DNA from: Alphaproteobacteria bacterium
GTDB lineage: Bacteria; Pseudomonadota; Alphaproteobacteria; UBA9655
Direction: 5' to 3'
Assembly: GCA_947457015.1 (NCBI GenBank)
Contig: CANGTV010000001.1
Location: forward strand, 1 to 64,000
Length of the DNA stretch: 64,000 nt
Part shown: positions 46,495 through 54,988 of the stretch, piece after piece
Numbering within the stretch: the stretch's first letter is position 1
How the letters are laid out: each line of letters starts with the position of its first letter
Position numbers and translations under genes: made by a program
Notes under the pieces: model-generated
Database searches by the model: none
Told to the model about the DNA's origin: nothing
Seen by the model: only the letters and a program-made list of their open reading frames with translations

Positions 46495-47736
46495 TTAAGT
46501 AGTGGCCTCCAAGTAACTTTCCTTCATTCCTACCACCTTAGCTTTTACAATGCTTCCTGGTAATTGAGGAGTGGTCAGTTGAACTTTCAGAAAGTGCTCG
46601 CTATGACCCTGGGTTTCCGTTTCAAGCAGAACACTCACGTCTTGTCTCAGAAAGCGTGCAAGGGTTTTCTGGAGATTTTTCTCTCCTGCCTCCCGCAGTC
46701 GGGCAGCTCTTTCTTTAATCACATCTCCCTTTACTTGCGGCATACGGGCAGCTGGCGTTCCTTCCCGAGGAGAATAGGGAAAGACATGGAGGAAAGTTAA
46801 ATCACACTCCTCAACAATGTTTAAAGTGTTTTCAAACATGGCTTCCGTTTCTGTAGGGAATCCTGCAATGATATCCGCGCCAAAAGTGACGTCAGGGCGA
46901 AGAGCGCGTAATTTCTGACAAATATCAATAACATCCTGACGCAAGTGGCGACGTTTCATTCTTTTGAGAATCATGTCGTCTCCCGCTTGGAGGCTGAGAT
47001 GAAAGTGGGGCATAAGGCGAGGGTCTCGCTCAAAAACAAGGAAAAGATCTGGATCCACCTCGACGGGATCAAGAGAAGACAAGCGCAGGCGAGGAAGATT
47101 CGGCACGTGCGCTAAAAGGCGCTTCACCATTTGCCCTAAGGTTGGTTTTCCTGGCAGATCCTCACCATAGGCCGTGATATCAACGCCTGTGAGGACAATT
47201 TCTTGAAAGCCCTTGTTCAATAAAAGATGGACTTGGTCGACAATAACGCCTAAGGGCACGCTGCGACTGTTTCCGCGTCCATAGGGAATTGTGCAGAAGG
47301 TGCAGCGATGATCGCACCCATTCTGGACTTGAATAAAGGCTCGCGCGCGGCCATCAAAGCCTGCAATAAGGTGCTCCGCTGTCTCACGCACAGCCATAAT
47401 GTCATTGACGATAATCCGAGCATGGTCCTTGTCGGGGTCAAAATATTTTTCTTCAAGTTTTTCCGTATTCCCAAGGACTTGATCCACTTCCGGCATTTGG
47501 GAAAAAGAGGTGGGATTAATTTGAGCGGCACAGCCTGTGACAATGATTTTCTTATGGGGATAATCCCTCCGGTATTTGCGAATGGCTTGGCGAGCTTGGC
47601 GTTCTGCTTCAGCCGTGACGGCGCAGGTATTAAATACAACAGCGTCTTGAAGACCAGCTTTAAGAGCCTTTTCTCGAATAACCTCTGATTCATAGGCATT
47701 CAGGCGGCATCCAAAGGTAACAACATCAGTCGTCAT
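46495..47736 (-). CDS. mtaB: tRNA t6A37 methylthiotransferase (MiaB-like)
   Basis: Radical SAM enzyme adding a methylthio group to t6A at position 37. The N-terminal [4Fe-4S] cysteines are Cys10, Cys38 and Cys69 (FGCRLN, NTCAVT, VTGCAA). The radical SAM cluster is CDHRCTFC (Cys141, 145, 148). RPDVTFGADIIAGFPTETE and a C-terminal TRAM domain follow. 413 residues. Starts inside the dapF stop (ATGA), so it is translated with dapF. Confidence 0.95.
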   Translation of the reverse strand: MTTDVVTFGCRLNAYESEVIREKALKAGLQDAVVFNTCAVTAEAERQARQAIRKYRRDYPHKKIIVTGCAAQINPTSFSQMPEVDQVLGNTEKLEEKYFDPDKDHARIIVNDIMAVRETAEHLIAGFDGRARAFIQVQNGCDHRCTFCTIPYGRGNSRSVPLGVIVDQVHLLLNKGFQEIVLTGVDITAYGEDLPGKPTLGQMVKRLLAHVPNLPRLRLSSLDPVEVDPDLFLVFERDPRLMPHFHLSLQAGDDMILKRMKRRHLRQDVIDICQKLRALRPDVTFGADIIAGFPTETEAMFENTLNIVEECDLTFLHVFPYSPREGTPAARMPQVKGDVIKERAARLREAGEKNLQKTLARFLRQDVSVLLETETQGHSEHFLKVQLTTPQLPGSIVKAKVVGMKESYLEATT

Positions 47737-48503
47737 GGGAGATCAACCATTCCTTTAAAACAATATTCAGCGGGGCCGGTAAGAAGGGGAGGGGAGTTCT
47801 CTTCCCAGGCTACTTCTAATGTTCCCCCCTCCATTTCAATAAAAACAGGAGGATTTTTAATAAGTCCCAGCTTTAAACTAAGTATTCCTATAGCACAAGC
47901 ACCAGATCCGCAAGCGGGTGTGATTCCAACCCCGCGCTCCCACACCCTGGCTTTAACAGTTGTTGGGGAGATAACCTGGGCGAGCTCTACGTTCACTCCT
48001 TCTGGAGGTTGAAGAGAAAGGGCCAGCTCTCCTAAAGGAAGGGAAGCGATATCCTCTGTAAAGATTACGAGGTGGGGGTTTCCAACGTTGATAGAGTGCA
48101 CAGTGTCATCCCCGCTCCCTTTGTCATCCCCGCGAAGGCGGGGATCCAGAAAGGTTGGCTCCTTTAGGGAAATTGTAATGTTTTCTCCCTTCCTCCAAAA
48201 GTGGGATAGAAAAGAAGGAGTTTGAAGTGTGCCCTCTTCTTTCCCTAAATACTTTGCCACGCACCGTGTTCCGTTTCCGCATGCCATGGCTTCACGTCCA
48301 TCGGCGTTAAAGAAGGAAATATCAGTGTCTGCTGAAGAAGAATCCTTTAGCAAAATAATCTGATCACATCCTATTCCTTGACGTCGATCTGCAATCCAGC
48401 GGATGTGGTCTCGTGTGAGCGGACTTTTGAGATGATTTTCTTCAAGAATCACGAAATCATTCCCAAGAGCCTGCATTTTTGTAAAAGGAAGTTGCGAGGA
48501 CAT
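47733..48503 (-). CDS. dapF: Diaminopimelate epimerase with an inserted palindromic-repeat peptide
   Basis: Converts LL- to meso-diaminopimelate for lysine and peptidoglycan. Catalytic cysteines are in MACGNGTRC and TPACGSGAC, and NVGNPHLVIF is the substrate loop. Normal length, 256. Between KEPTF and the NVGNPH strand is LDPRLRGDDKGSGDD, which is the translation of a type 2 palindromic repeat (48123-48153) read in frame. It lies in a surface loop that is variable in the family, so the enzyme may still work. Overlaps mtaB by 4 bp. Confidence 0.95.
   Translation of the reverse strand: MSSQLPFTKMQALGNDFVILEENHLKSPLTRDHIRWIADRRQGIGCDQIILLKDSSSADTDISFFNADGREAMACGNGTRCVAKYLGKEEGTLQTPSFLSHFWRKGENITISLKEPTFLDPRLRGDDKGSGDDTVHSINVGNPHLVIFTEDIASLPLGELALSLQPPEGVNVELAQVISPTTVKARVWERGVGITPACGSGACAIGILSLKLGLIKNPPVFIEMEGGTLEVAWEENSPPLLTGPAEYCFKGMVDLP
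48123..48153. repeat. Type 2 palindromic repeat inside the dapF coding region
   Basis: GTCATCCCCGCGAAGGCGGG continues into GATCCAGAAAG. It is almost identical to the left arm at 15379, and a partial GTCATCCCCGC copy lies 20 bases to its left. The frame is kept, so it behaves like the Rickettsia palindromic elements that sit inside genes. Confidence 0.88.
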
Positions 48504-49547
48504 TTACTTCGTTCCTTGGTGGAGGAGAAAAAGAGTATACATAACGCTCCCAAATAAGACAAAGGCAAATCCTTGGTGGAGGACTGCAAGGGGAAGGGGA
48601 ACTTCTAATAACAATGTAAAAATCCCTAAGGAAAGCTGGAGAAATGCACTCAACATGATGGTTGTAAACGCATGGGAAAGGTTTTTGGGAATAAGAAGCT
48701 CTCGCTGGTAACACCAGATTCCTATGCTCGTAAGAATTGTCATAAGGGCAAGCAGTCGGTGAATAAATTGAACACCCGGTGGATTTTCTAAAAGATCTTT
48801 CCACCAAGGGGTTTGGCTTAAAAACTCAGGGGGAATAAGATGTCCCCCCATTAATGGAAAGGTATTATAAAGAAGCCCTGCCTTAAGTCCTGCAACGAGG
48901 GCTCCCCAAAAGGCGGTGAGAAGCACAAGAATGAGCAGGAGATAAGAAAGCTTTTTGAGGGACAATAAAGCTTTTCGTGAATATCCCTTTCTCTCAACCG
49001 TCAGTGTGGTGCGATAAAGATTTAGTGTCACCCACAAGGCCACTCCAAAAACGGCAAATCCCAGGAGAAGATGGGCAGCTAATCGATAGGGGCTAACATG
49101 AGGATCTTGGATAAGCCCGCTTTTCACCATGATCCATCCCATGAGACCTTGGGCTGCTCCCAAGAGCCACAAAAGAACCAGAAAAGGCCAAAGAGAGCGG
49201 TGTTGCCTTTTAAAAATCATTAAAAAAGTAGGGATTAATAAAAGGATCCCCAAAAGACGCCCCCCTAAACGGTGGATGTATTCCATCCAAAAGAGAGACT
49301 TAAATTCTGCAAGAGTGATCCCCAGATTAATTTTTTGAAACTCAGGGCTTTGTTGATATTTGCTAAATTCAAGAAGCCAGTCCTCCAGGGTAAGGGGAGG
49401 AAAAATCCCTGTGATGGGCTTCCATTCCACAATAGAAAGACCAGAGCCCGTTAAGCGCGTTATCCCTCCAATGATGACCATCCCCAGAATCATGAAGCAG
49501 AGGGTAATCATACTGCCTTTAAAAAGAGGGGTGTTGTAATCTGTCAT
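48504..49547 (-). CDS. ctaA: Heme A synthase
   Basis: Oxidises heme O to heme A for cytochrome c oxidase. The two half-repeats of four membrane helices each contain His ligands in EYIHRLGGRLLG, YRLAAHLLLGF, QFIHRLLALM and AVLHQGFAF. GGITRLTGSGLSIVEWKPITG near the N-terminus is the COX15/CtaA signature. The ATG at 49547 fits the usual N-terminus; a TTG 36 bases further upstream is possible. It abuts dapF, so ctaA-dapF-mtaB form one operon. Confidence 0.94.
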   Translation of the reverse strand: MTDYNTPLFKGSMITLCFMILGMVIIGGITRLTGSGLSIVEWKPITGIFPPLTLEDWLLEFSKYQQSPEFQKINLGITLAEFKSLFWMEYIHRLGGRLLGILLLIPTFLMIFKRQHRSLWPFLVLLWLLGAAQGLMGWIMVKSGLIQDPHVSPYRLAAHLLLGFAVFGVALWVTLNLYRTTLTVERKGYSRKALLSLKKLSYLLLILVLLTAFWGALVAGLKAGLLYNTFPLMGGHLIPPEFLSQTPWWKDLLENPPGVQFIHRLLALMTILTSIGIWCYQRELLIPKNLSHAFTTIMLSAFLQLSLGIFTLLLEVPLPLAVLHQGFAFVLFGSVMYTLFLLHQGTK

Positions 49548-49627
49548 GAAGAAAAGACTCTTCTTTCTTTTTTCTAAAGTCAAATGATTTCATTGTCTTT
49601 TTGAGAGAATCCTTTTATCCTCTCTCC

Positions 49628-49900
49628 ATGAATAAAAATCTCCTTTTCTTAATTTTTCCTTTGTTCCTCTCGGGATGTGTAGGCTTTTTAGTATGGGACG
49701 ACACGGGGTGTTGGGATGAAGATTTTCCAGATATTCGCACAGTTCCTAACCGTGAGTGTGCGCGGGCGCCACGTTGTGTGAAAGAGAGAGAGGAAGCCTG
49801 TGTACGGATGAATGATTTTAAAAAATTAGAGCAAGAGCGTGAACAGATTGTAGCTCGTGATCAGGCTTTGAGAGAAAGGGCTTTTCCATCTGCTGAATAA
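49628..49900 (+). CDS. Small predicted lipoprotein
   Basis: About 90 residues. Signal peptide MNKNLLFLIFPLFLSGCVGF with a lipobox LSGC, so the mature protein should start with a lipidated Cys. The mature part contains four further cysteines (TGCWDEDF, NRECARAPRCVKEREEAC) and a charged helix at the end. A TTG 27 bases upstream is in frame, but the ATG starts the signal peptide better. Divergent from ctaA. Function unknown. Confidence 0.65.
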   Translation: MNKNLLFLIFPLFLSGCVGFLVWDDTGCWDEDFPDIRTVPNRECARAPRCVKEREEACVRMNDFKKLEQEREQIVARDQALRERAFPSAE

Positions 49901-50187
49901 GTAACGTGTATTTATAAATTTCGAGTTTCTCTCTTCGTTCTCATCAACTCTATTTTTGACAAGGGAGGAGAAGCCTACTTGAGACTATACGTTTTAACTC
50001 ATCCCCGTTTTCTCTTATTCATTTCTCTCTCATCCTCCTGAACTTACCTCCTCATTTTTATAGAAAGTGCGATATTTTTTAAAGAGAGATAAAATATCGT
50101 AAAAATAAATGAAAACTGGCGGGAGATATAGTCAACTAACGTGAAAGTGCCTCTTAACGCCGGACCTTTTTTCCGATTGCCCAACGT
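49901..50187. other. Intergenic region without recognised feature
   Basis: AT-rich 287-bp stretch between the lipoprotein gene and the large repeat block. A short partial dyad occurs around 50070-50100 (GCGATATTTT / AAAATATCG), possibly a weak terminator. Nothing else seen. Confidence 0.4.
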
Positions 50188-50540
50188 TTGTCATCCCCGA
50201 GCTAGGAATGCTTTGTTTTCAAAGGAAAGCATTAGCATTCCTTCGTCGGGGATCTTGTTGAAACATCTCATTGCTTCTAGAAGAATCCCCAATCAAAAAG
50301 TTCTAAGCCCCGATCAAGGGCGGGGGACGAGCTTGTTTCGGAATCTCTTTGACAAGGAGATGCTGAATGATCCCGGCTCAAGGGCGGGGGACGAGCTTGT
50401 TTCGGAATCTCTTTGACAAGGAGATGCTGAATGATCCCGGCTCAAGGGCGGGACTAAAGGTTCAGCATGACAATGACCGCTTTGGATCTCCGTGTTCCCC
50501 GCCTTCGGGAGGAGGGATCTTGCTTCAGTTGAGAAGATCT
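50188..50540. repeat. Composite palindromic repeat block with 64-bp tandem duplication
   Basis: Starts with a type 1 end (TTGTCATCCCCGAGCTAGGA) and contains several broken palindromic pieces of types 1 and 3. From 50314 a 64-bp unit is repeated in tandem (second copy from 50378, short third piece at 50442), with AGATGCTGAATGATCCCGGC in each full copy. The block ends at the gene on the minus strand. Confidence 0.82.
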
Positions 50541-50544
50541 CCAA

Positions 50545-52518
50545 TCAACGAGTTTCCACTATAGGAGCTTTATAGGTCTCACCTAATGCAGACAAAAAGG
50601 CCTTGAAACTGCTTATTTTTCCTTTTCCCGCACTATCACGACCATGCTCAATATGTTCACCAAATAGCACCTTCCCGCCAGCTTGCTTGAAAGACATCTT
50701 TTTATCACCTTTTACTATACTTCCTTTTATCTCTCCTAAATCTATTAGTTTTTGTAAGGAATTCCAAAACAGCCGAGAGTCATCTTCGTTGTAGGTCTTC
50801 GTTTCTTTAAATTTCTCTATGATTGACCAGGCTTTCTCTGTTTCTGGGGACAAAACTTTCTTTGTTTGAGAAGGGGAGGCGTTATGAGTGGAGGATTTCC
50901 TTTGTCTGACCTTTTCCTCTTGCAAGCTTCTAAAACTTGCTTCTTTTATTTTTTGGTCTTCCTCCGTTAGTTCAACTCTTAACGTAGGCTTTGAACGAGC
51001 AAGGTCTAGGAGACGAGGAATGAATTCAAGAGGAGTAAGGTTCGCAAACTCAGTAAACTCATGTTCTTTTTCCTTTCTGTTTTGACGTTGTCGTGGTGAA
51101 GGTTGAAAAAACGTTGTTTTTGATGGTGTAATTTCTTGAGATTTACTGAATTTTTTCCATACTGCTTTTCCGAAGTCTTTTAGTCCTCCAGATAGCTTTG
51201 TTAAACCAAAGCCTATTACGAAGCGAAGAGGAGCCGCATAGGTAAAGATATTTTTTTGTGCCAGCCAATCAGGGGCAAATATACTATAAAAGTGTCTTAA
51301 AGAATATTGAAAAGACTCATACATTGGATAATATAAAAATGGGTCGAAATTTTGACTACTATCTTTTGGGCGTTGCAGGAGATATTCAAATCTAGGATCA
51401 TCATCATTAGACTTTGGATTGCCAAGTCTCCAGCATTTTTTTATTGAACCATTGATAAGACAATAATAGCTAGGAACAGAGTCCATCAACATATTTGTGT
51501 TATCAGACCGGTTCAAGTCAGTCCACAGTTTTTCCTCGAAGTAATAGTAAGTTAAGGAAGCTAGAAGTAGACCTGATGTATCTAAAATGTAGGCTCCATA
51601 ACTTCCCTCTTTAAATATGAAATTATCTAAGAAATTATCTCCCGGTTTCGTTTTAAAAAAACGATGAAAAAACTTTGAAGGATCATAGCCAGCAATCGAA
51701 AAAACAATTTGTCGCCCTCCTCTCATTCCCCACGTAGGAGCAAGAAGTAGCAGGAGCAAGGAAGGAACAGTTGGACCATTCTCATAGAAATTTTCATAAA
51801 GGTAGGCCGATGAGCCAATACAAGCAACGAGATTTGCTGCTCCCTTCCCAAACAAAATTATTTTTTTCATCTTTTCTGGGAATGTTGAAGAGTAGTTTGG
51901 GAAAAGCTTTCTGAAGACAGGGCTCGTAATATCCTTCACCCCTTGTACCAAGTGATTCATACAATAAACATCCGTTGTTGCTCTTGTCATATGGCCCAAC
52001 AAGCTTGTAGAAACTATCTCTTCTTCAGAAGGAGTCGGTCTATAAACGAGATACAGAGTAGCCGCTCCTATATGGGTGAACCCTTTGATGATTTGCTGAG
52101 CCGTAGGGCTGGTTTTAAGGGATTCCCTTGGTTTTTCAAAGGCGAGCAATCTCACAGTTTCTGCTGCAACTGTTTTTACCCCATTTCCGACCTTTTCTAT
52201 TCCTTTGACATGGGACTTTAAATACTGAGCTGTTTTATTTACCAAAAACTGAGGTGTGCTTTTAAGGCCTCCCCAACATTTAGAGAGAAGAGAAGGAGAT
52301 TTCTGAGATTCATCGGAAGATATGGTGGGGCGCGACGACGAAGGAGAGGATGGAATCTCTTGTTTCTCATCTAGTGTAATAGAAGTAGGACGAATGGTAG
52401 GCGCGCTAGAATTTACATCCTTGTGATCCATGGCCATCACGGTTGATGACATATAAGAAAATAAAACCAAAATATTTACGCAATATTTAACACTTTGAAA
52501 AATCCTTGAAAAATTCAT
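50545..52518 (-). CDS. Large exported/membrane protein with HicA-like C-terminal module, unknown
   Basis: 657 residues, no overall family recognised. N-terminal hydrophobic segment (about 10-29) ending VMAMDH is a likely signal peptide; a Ser/Pro-rich linker follows. The middle (about 200-330) holds three or four hydrophobic segments such as VPSLLLLLLAP and LLLASLTYYYF, so it may be a membrane protein. The last 60 residues have FWNSLQKLIDLGEIKGSIVK, GEHIEHGRD and a final helix SSFKAFLSALG, the same order of motifs as the C-terminal HicA-like part of the protein at 2-2698. The ATG at 52518 is about 10 bases after AAGGA. It has a leader block at 52687-52755. Confidence 0.7.
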   Translation of the reverse strand: MNFSRIFQSVKYCVNILVLFSYMSSTVMAMDHKDVNSSAPTIRPTSITLDEKQEIPSSPSSSRPTISSDESQKSPSLLSKCWGGLKSTPQFLVNKTAQYLKSHVKGIEKVGNGVKTVAAETVRLLAFEKPRESLKTSPTAQQIIKGFTHIGAATLYLVYRPTPSEEEIVSTSLLGHMTRATTDVYCMNHLVQGVKDITSPVFRKLFPNYSSTFPEKMKKIILFGKGAANLVACIGSSAYLYENFYENGPTVPSLLLLLLAPTWGMRGGRQIVFSIAGYDPSKFFHRFFKTKPGDNFLDNFIFKEGSYGAYILDTSGLLLASLTYYYFEEKLWTDLNRSDNTNMLMDSVPSYYCLINGSIKKCWRLGNPKSNDDDPRFEYLLQRPKDSSQNFDPFLYYPMYESFQYSLRHFYSIFAPDWLAQKNIFTYAAPLRFVIGFGLTKLSGGLKDFGKAVWKKFSKSQEITPSKTTFFQPSPRQRQNRKEKEHEFTEFANLTPLEFIPRLLDLARSKPTLRVELTEEDQKIKEASFRSLQEEKVRQRKSSTHNASPSQTKKVLSPETEKAWSIIEKFKETKTYNEDDSRLFWNSLQKLIDLGEIKGSIVKGDKKMSFKQAGGKVLFGEHIEHGRDSAGKGKISSFKAFLSALGETYKAPIVETR

Positions 52519-52555
52519 AAACACCATTCCTTCTGATCAGTCTAATAGTCAAACA

Positions 52556-52667
52556 AAGCAAAGTCTTCCTTTGCTTAAAATAAGTCCGTTTTTAGAAGTC
52601 ATGAGGTTTATTGGAAGGAATAGAACGTATCCAAGAGCCTTGTTGAAAAAGAAGAATTTTCAACAAG
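52556..52667 (-). promoter_or_regulatory. Two hairpins in the long leader of the 50545-52518 gene
   Basis: A perfect 11-bp stem CTTGTTGAAAA / TTTTCAACAAG (52639-52649, 52657-52667) and an 8-bp stem AAGCAAAG / CTTTGCTT with a 5-base loop (52556-52576) lie between the leader block and the ribosome-binding site. The second is close enough (about 38 bases) to affect ribosome access. Function inferred. Confidence 0.45.
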
Positions 52668-52686
52668 AACCTATTCTCTGCAAAAA

Positions 52687-52755
52687 CAGACTTTTAAGTT
52701 TTCTGGAAATTTGATTGAAGATAAGAGCTGTAGATTAGCCCCGTATTCTGTCACC
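52687..52755 (-). promoter_or_regulatory. Shared leader block, copy C
   Basis: On the minus strand it starts GGTGACAGAATACGGGGCTA, then ATCTACAGCTCTTATCTTC, then AATCAAATTTCCAGAAAAC. Nearly base-for-base alignable with copy B. The start codon of the gene at 50545-52518 is 237 nt from its first base. The -10-like part is CAGAAT behind TGA. Confidence 0.75.
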
Positions 52756-52948
52756 CTTTTGGTTAGAGAGCTGAACAAGATGTGCTAACTCATAACAAAA
52801 ATAATTAATATTTAAAAAGCAAATAATAAACATATAATTCTTTGTCAAGAAATTTTTGCAAAATCTTTCCTAAAAGTAATTAACCGAGACTAGGAAGTCT
52901 CCCTTCATATAATTCAGAAGGTACTTCAAAAGCCTCTTTACCCAATAC

Positions 52949-52981
52949 TGTCATCCCGAACTTGTTTCGGGATCTCGTTGA
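52949..52981. repeat. Short type 3 palindromic repeat
   Basis: TGTCATCCCGAACTTGTTTC continues to GGGATCTCGTTGA; GATCCCG / CGGGATG-type self-complementary core, same unit as 56692. Just downstream of rlmH. With the leader copy C and the hairpins it accounts for most of the 482-bp gap 52519-53000. Confidence 0.75.
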
Positions 52982-53000
52982 TGGTATGAGTAAGCAGATA

Positions 53001-53420
53001 TCACCCTCCCCGATGATAGGGATGCTGCTTTAAAATTTGTTGTGCCCGATAAATCTGCTCCATGAGCATAATCCGCACCAAAAGATGGGGCCAGGTCAGG
53101 CGTCCAAAGGAAAGAGACTTATGCGCTTTGGCCTTGATTGCGTGGCTTAAGCCGTCCGCCCCTCCGATCACAAACGTTGCTTTTCCTTGATGATGGAGCT
53201 GAATCTCATTTAAAAGAGTCGCAAAATCTTCACTTTTTAAATTTTCTCCTCTTTCGTCCAGAGTAATTAAGAAAGAAGAAGAGGGGAGAGCCTCCTCTAA
53301 ATTTTTCTCGTCAACTTCACGCAGATCAACTTTCCAGTCGAGACGCTTTTTATATTCGTCATAAAGCCTTTTTAAGGCGGGGTCTTTTAGTTTTCCACTC
53401 ACAAGAAGAGTAATGTGCAT
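53001..53420 (-). CDS. rlmH: 23S rRNA pseudouridine-1915 methyltransferase
   Basis: SPOUT methyltransferase that methylates the N3 of pseudouridine 1915 in helix 69. 139 residues. FVIGGADGLS is the SAM-binding knot loop and the C-terminal MLMEQIYRAQQILKQHPYH is diagnostic. rsfS lies just upstream, one base away, the usual pairing. Confidence 0.96.
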   Translation of the reverse strand: MHITLLVSGKLKDPALKRLYDEYKKRLDWKVDLREVDEKNLEEALPSSSFLITLDERGENLKSEDFATLLNEIQLHHQGKATFVIGGADGLSHAIKAKAHKSLSFGRLTWPHLLVRIMLMEQIYRAQQILKQHPYHRGG

Positions 53421-53421
53421 G

Positions 53422-53787
53422 TTAGGAAAGAGGGGGTGAGGGGGGGTCGCTTATGTCAACGGTCCACATCTTTTCCAGGTTGTAGAAAGTGCGGATTTCA
53501 GGACGGAAAAGATGTACGATAATATCCCCTGCATCCACCAAGACCCAATCACATTGAGGAATTCCTTCAATACGAACATTTTTGAGGCCTTTTTTCTTGA
53601 GATCTTCCCGAAGGAGCTCCGCCATAGACCCCACTTGGCGTTGAGATGTTCCTGAGGCAATAATCAGGTAATCTGCAATAGATGATTTTCCACGCAAATC
53701 AATAGAAACAATGTCTTGAGCTTTTTTAGAACTCAAAAAGTCTTGAATAAAGTCCTTTAAAGCTTGGGGAGATGATGCGTGAGCCAC
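53422..53787 (-). CDS. rsfS: Ribosomal silencing factor
   Basis: Binds L14 and blocks subunit joining in starved cells. 121 residues. IVSIDLRGKSSIADYLIIASG and GDIIVHLFRPEIRTFYNLE are the RsfS (Iojap) signature. Co-transcribed with rlmH. In many alphaproteobacteria it follows nadD downstream of obgE; here obgE is 3 kb away on the other strand. Confidence 0.96.
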   Translation of the reverse strand: MAHASSPQALKDFIQDFLSSKKAQDIVSIDLRGKSSIADYLIIASGTSQRQVGSMAELLREDLKKKGLKNVRIEGIPQCDWVLVDAGDIIVHLFRPEIRTFYNLEKMWTVDISDPPSPPLS

Positions 53788-53920
53788 GATCTATATCTTT
53801 CTTAAGTGTCTGTTAATCTTTAAGAAGTATATATAAAACTCTCTCTTAAAACGCAATAGGGATATATTTTAATGAAAAATATTCTTTTTTATAAAAGAAA
53901 AGCATAAGAAGAGAGGGAAG

Positions 53921-54988
53921 GTGCGCTATTTCTTCTTTCTATTTGTCGTATTTTTGGCAGAAATATCCTGTTATGCAGCGCCATTAAAAGTTGGAGCTAT
54001 TCTCGACCATCCTTTTATTATCAAGCATGATACAGAATATTCCGGCATTGCCGTAGAACTATGGGACGCCATCGCGCACGGTCTTAACGAGACCTACACG
54101 CTGGTTGAATACCCCGAAGAAAAAACAAAGGAAGCCTTTGAAGCCTTAAGCAGGGGAGATCTTGATGTTCTTATTGGCGCTCTTTCTGTTACTCAAGACA
54201 CCTTAAAACACGCTGATTTTACCCTTCCTTTTTATGCTGATAAAATAGTTCCCGTTGTTTTTCATGATTCTTTTCAAAATTTATTGACACTTTTTAAGAT
54301 GATGTTTTTTTCTTTTGGGTGGATTATGGGAATTTTCTTTGTTTTGTACGCGTCCTACCTTTATTTTTTGTGGTATTATGAGAGAAAACATAGCCTTATG
54401 ATTCCCGATTGCTGCCGTGAGGGAGTTTCCTATCTATTTTGGAAACATATTTTAATTGGTCGCCACACAGATGATATCCCCAAAACCCTACCCGGGAAGA
54501 GCTTGGTTTTTTCAAAAACCATTTTATCCTACTTTATTCTTACTCTTTTGAGCGCCACGTTGGTTTCTTTTTTAACCGTTTCTCTTTCCAGCTGGTCTGA
54601 TCCTATTCAACATGTCTCTGATTTAGAAAAAAGACGTATGGGAGCCATTGCTGACTCAAGACCTTTTAAAATGGGGAGCAACCTTGGATTTACAATAATC
54701 CCCTTTGCATCCATAAAAGAAGGGATGCGTGCCCTTAGGGAAGGAGAAATTGACACGTTTTTGTCTGACTTTTCTTTGGTTGACACCTATCTTAAGGAAG
54801 TCGGAAGAGATAAAGTGAATATGAGCCATTTTGTCTTAAAACAAGATCTTCATGCCTTTGCAACCCGTCCTGGAAATCCGCTTTTAAGAAAAATTAACGA
54901 ACAAATGGTAGACTTAAAAAAAAGAAGAGTGCCAGAAAAAATTTGTAAAGGATATTTAGAAAAAGGAGTAAGAGACTGTGATCTTTAA
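53921..54988 (+). CDS. Prokaryotic glutamate-receptor-like channel protein with non-canonical pore
   Basis: 355 residues. Signal peptide MRYFFFLFVVFLAEISCYA. The S1 half of an SBP_bac_3 ligand-binding domain (about 21-118, LDVLIGALSVTQDTLKHADF) is followed by a membrane helix (about 121-151), a re-entrant pore-like region (167-192), a second helix (193-223) and the S2 half (224-355). This is the GluR0 order. In the pore, the expected TVGYGD filter is missing; the place reads GRHTDDIPKTLPGK, which keeps only the D and the PKTLxGK part of the family. It may be a non-conducting receptor or have altered selectivity. Starts with GTG after GAGGGAAG. The next gene overlaps its end. Confidence 0.8.
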   Translation: MRYFFFLFVVFLAEISCYAAPLKVGAILDHPFIIKHDTEYSGIAVELWDAIAHGLNETYTLVEYPEEKTKEAFEALSRGDLDVLIGALSVTQDTLKHADFTLPFYADKIVPVVFHDSFQNLLTLFKMMFFSFGWIMGIFFVLYASYLYFLWYYERKHSLMIPDCCREGVSYLFWKHILIGRHTDDIPKTLPGKSLVFSKTILSYFILTLLSATLVSFLTVSLSSWSDPIQHVSDLEKRRMGAIADSRPFKMGSNLGFTIIPFASIKEGMRALREGEIDTFLSDFSLVDTYLKEVGRDKVNMSHFVLKQDLHAFATRPGNPLLRKINEQMVDLKKRRVPEKICKGYLEKGVRDCDL

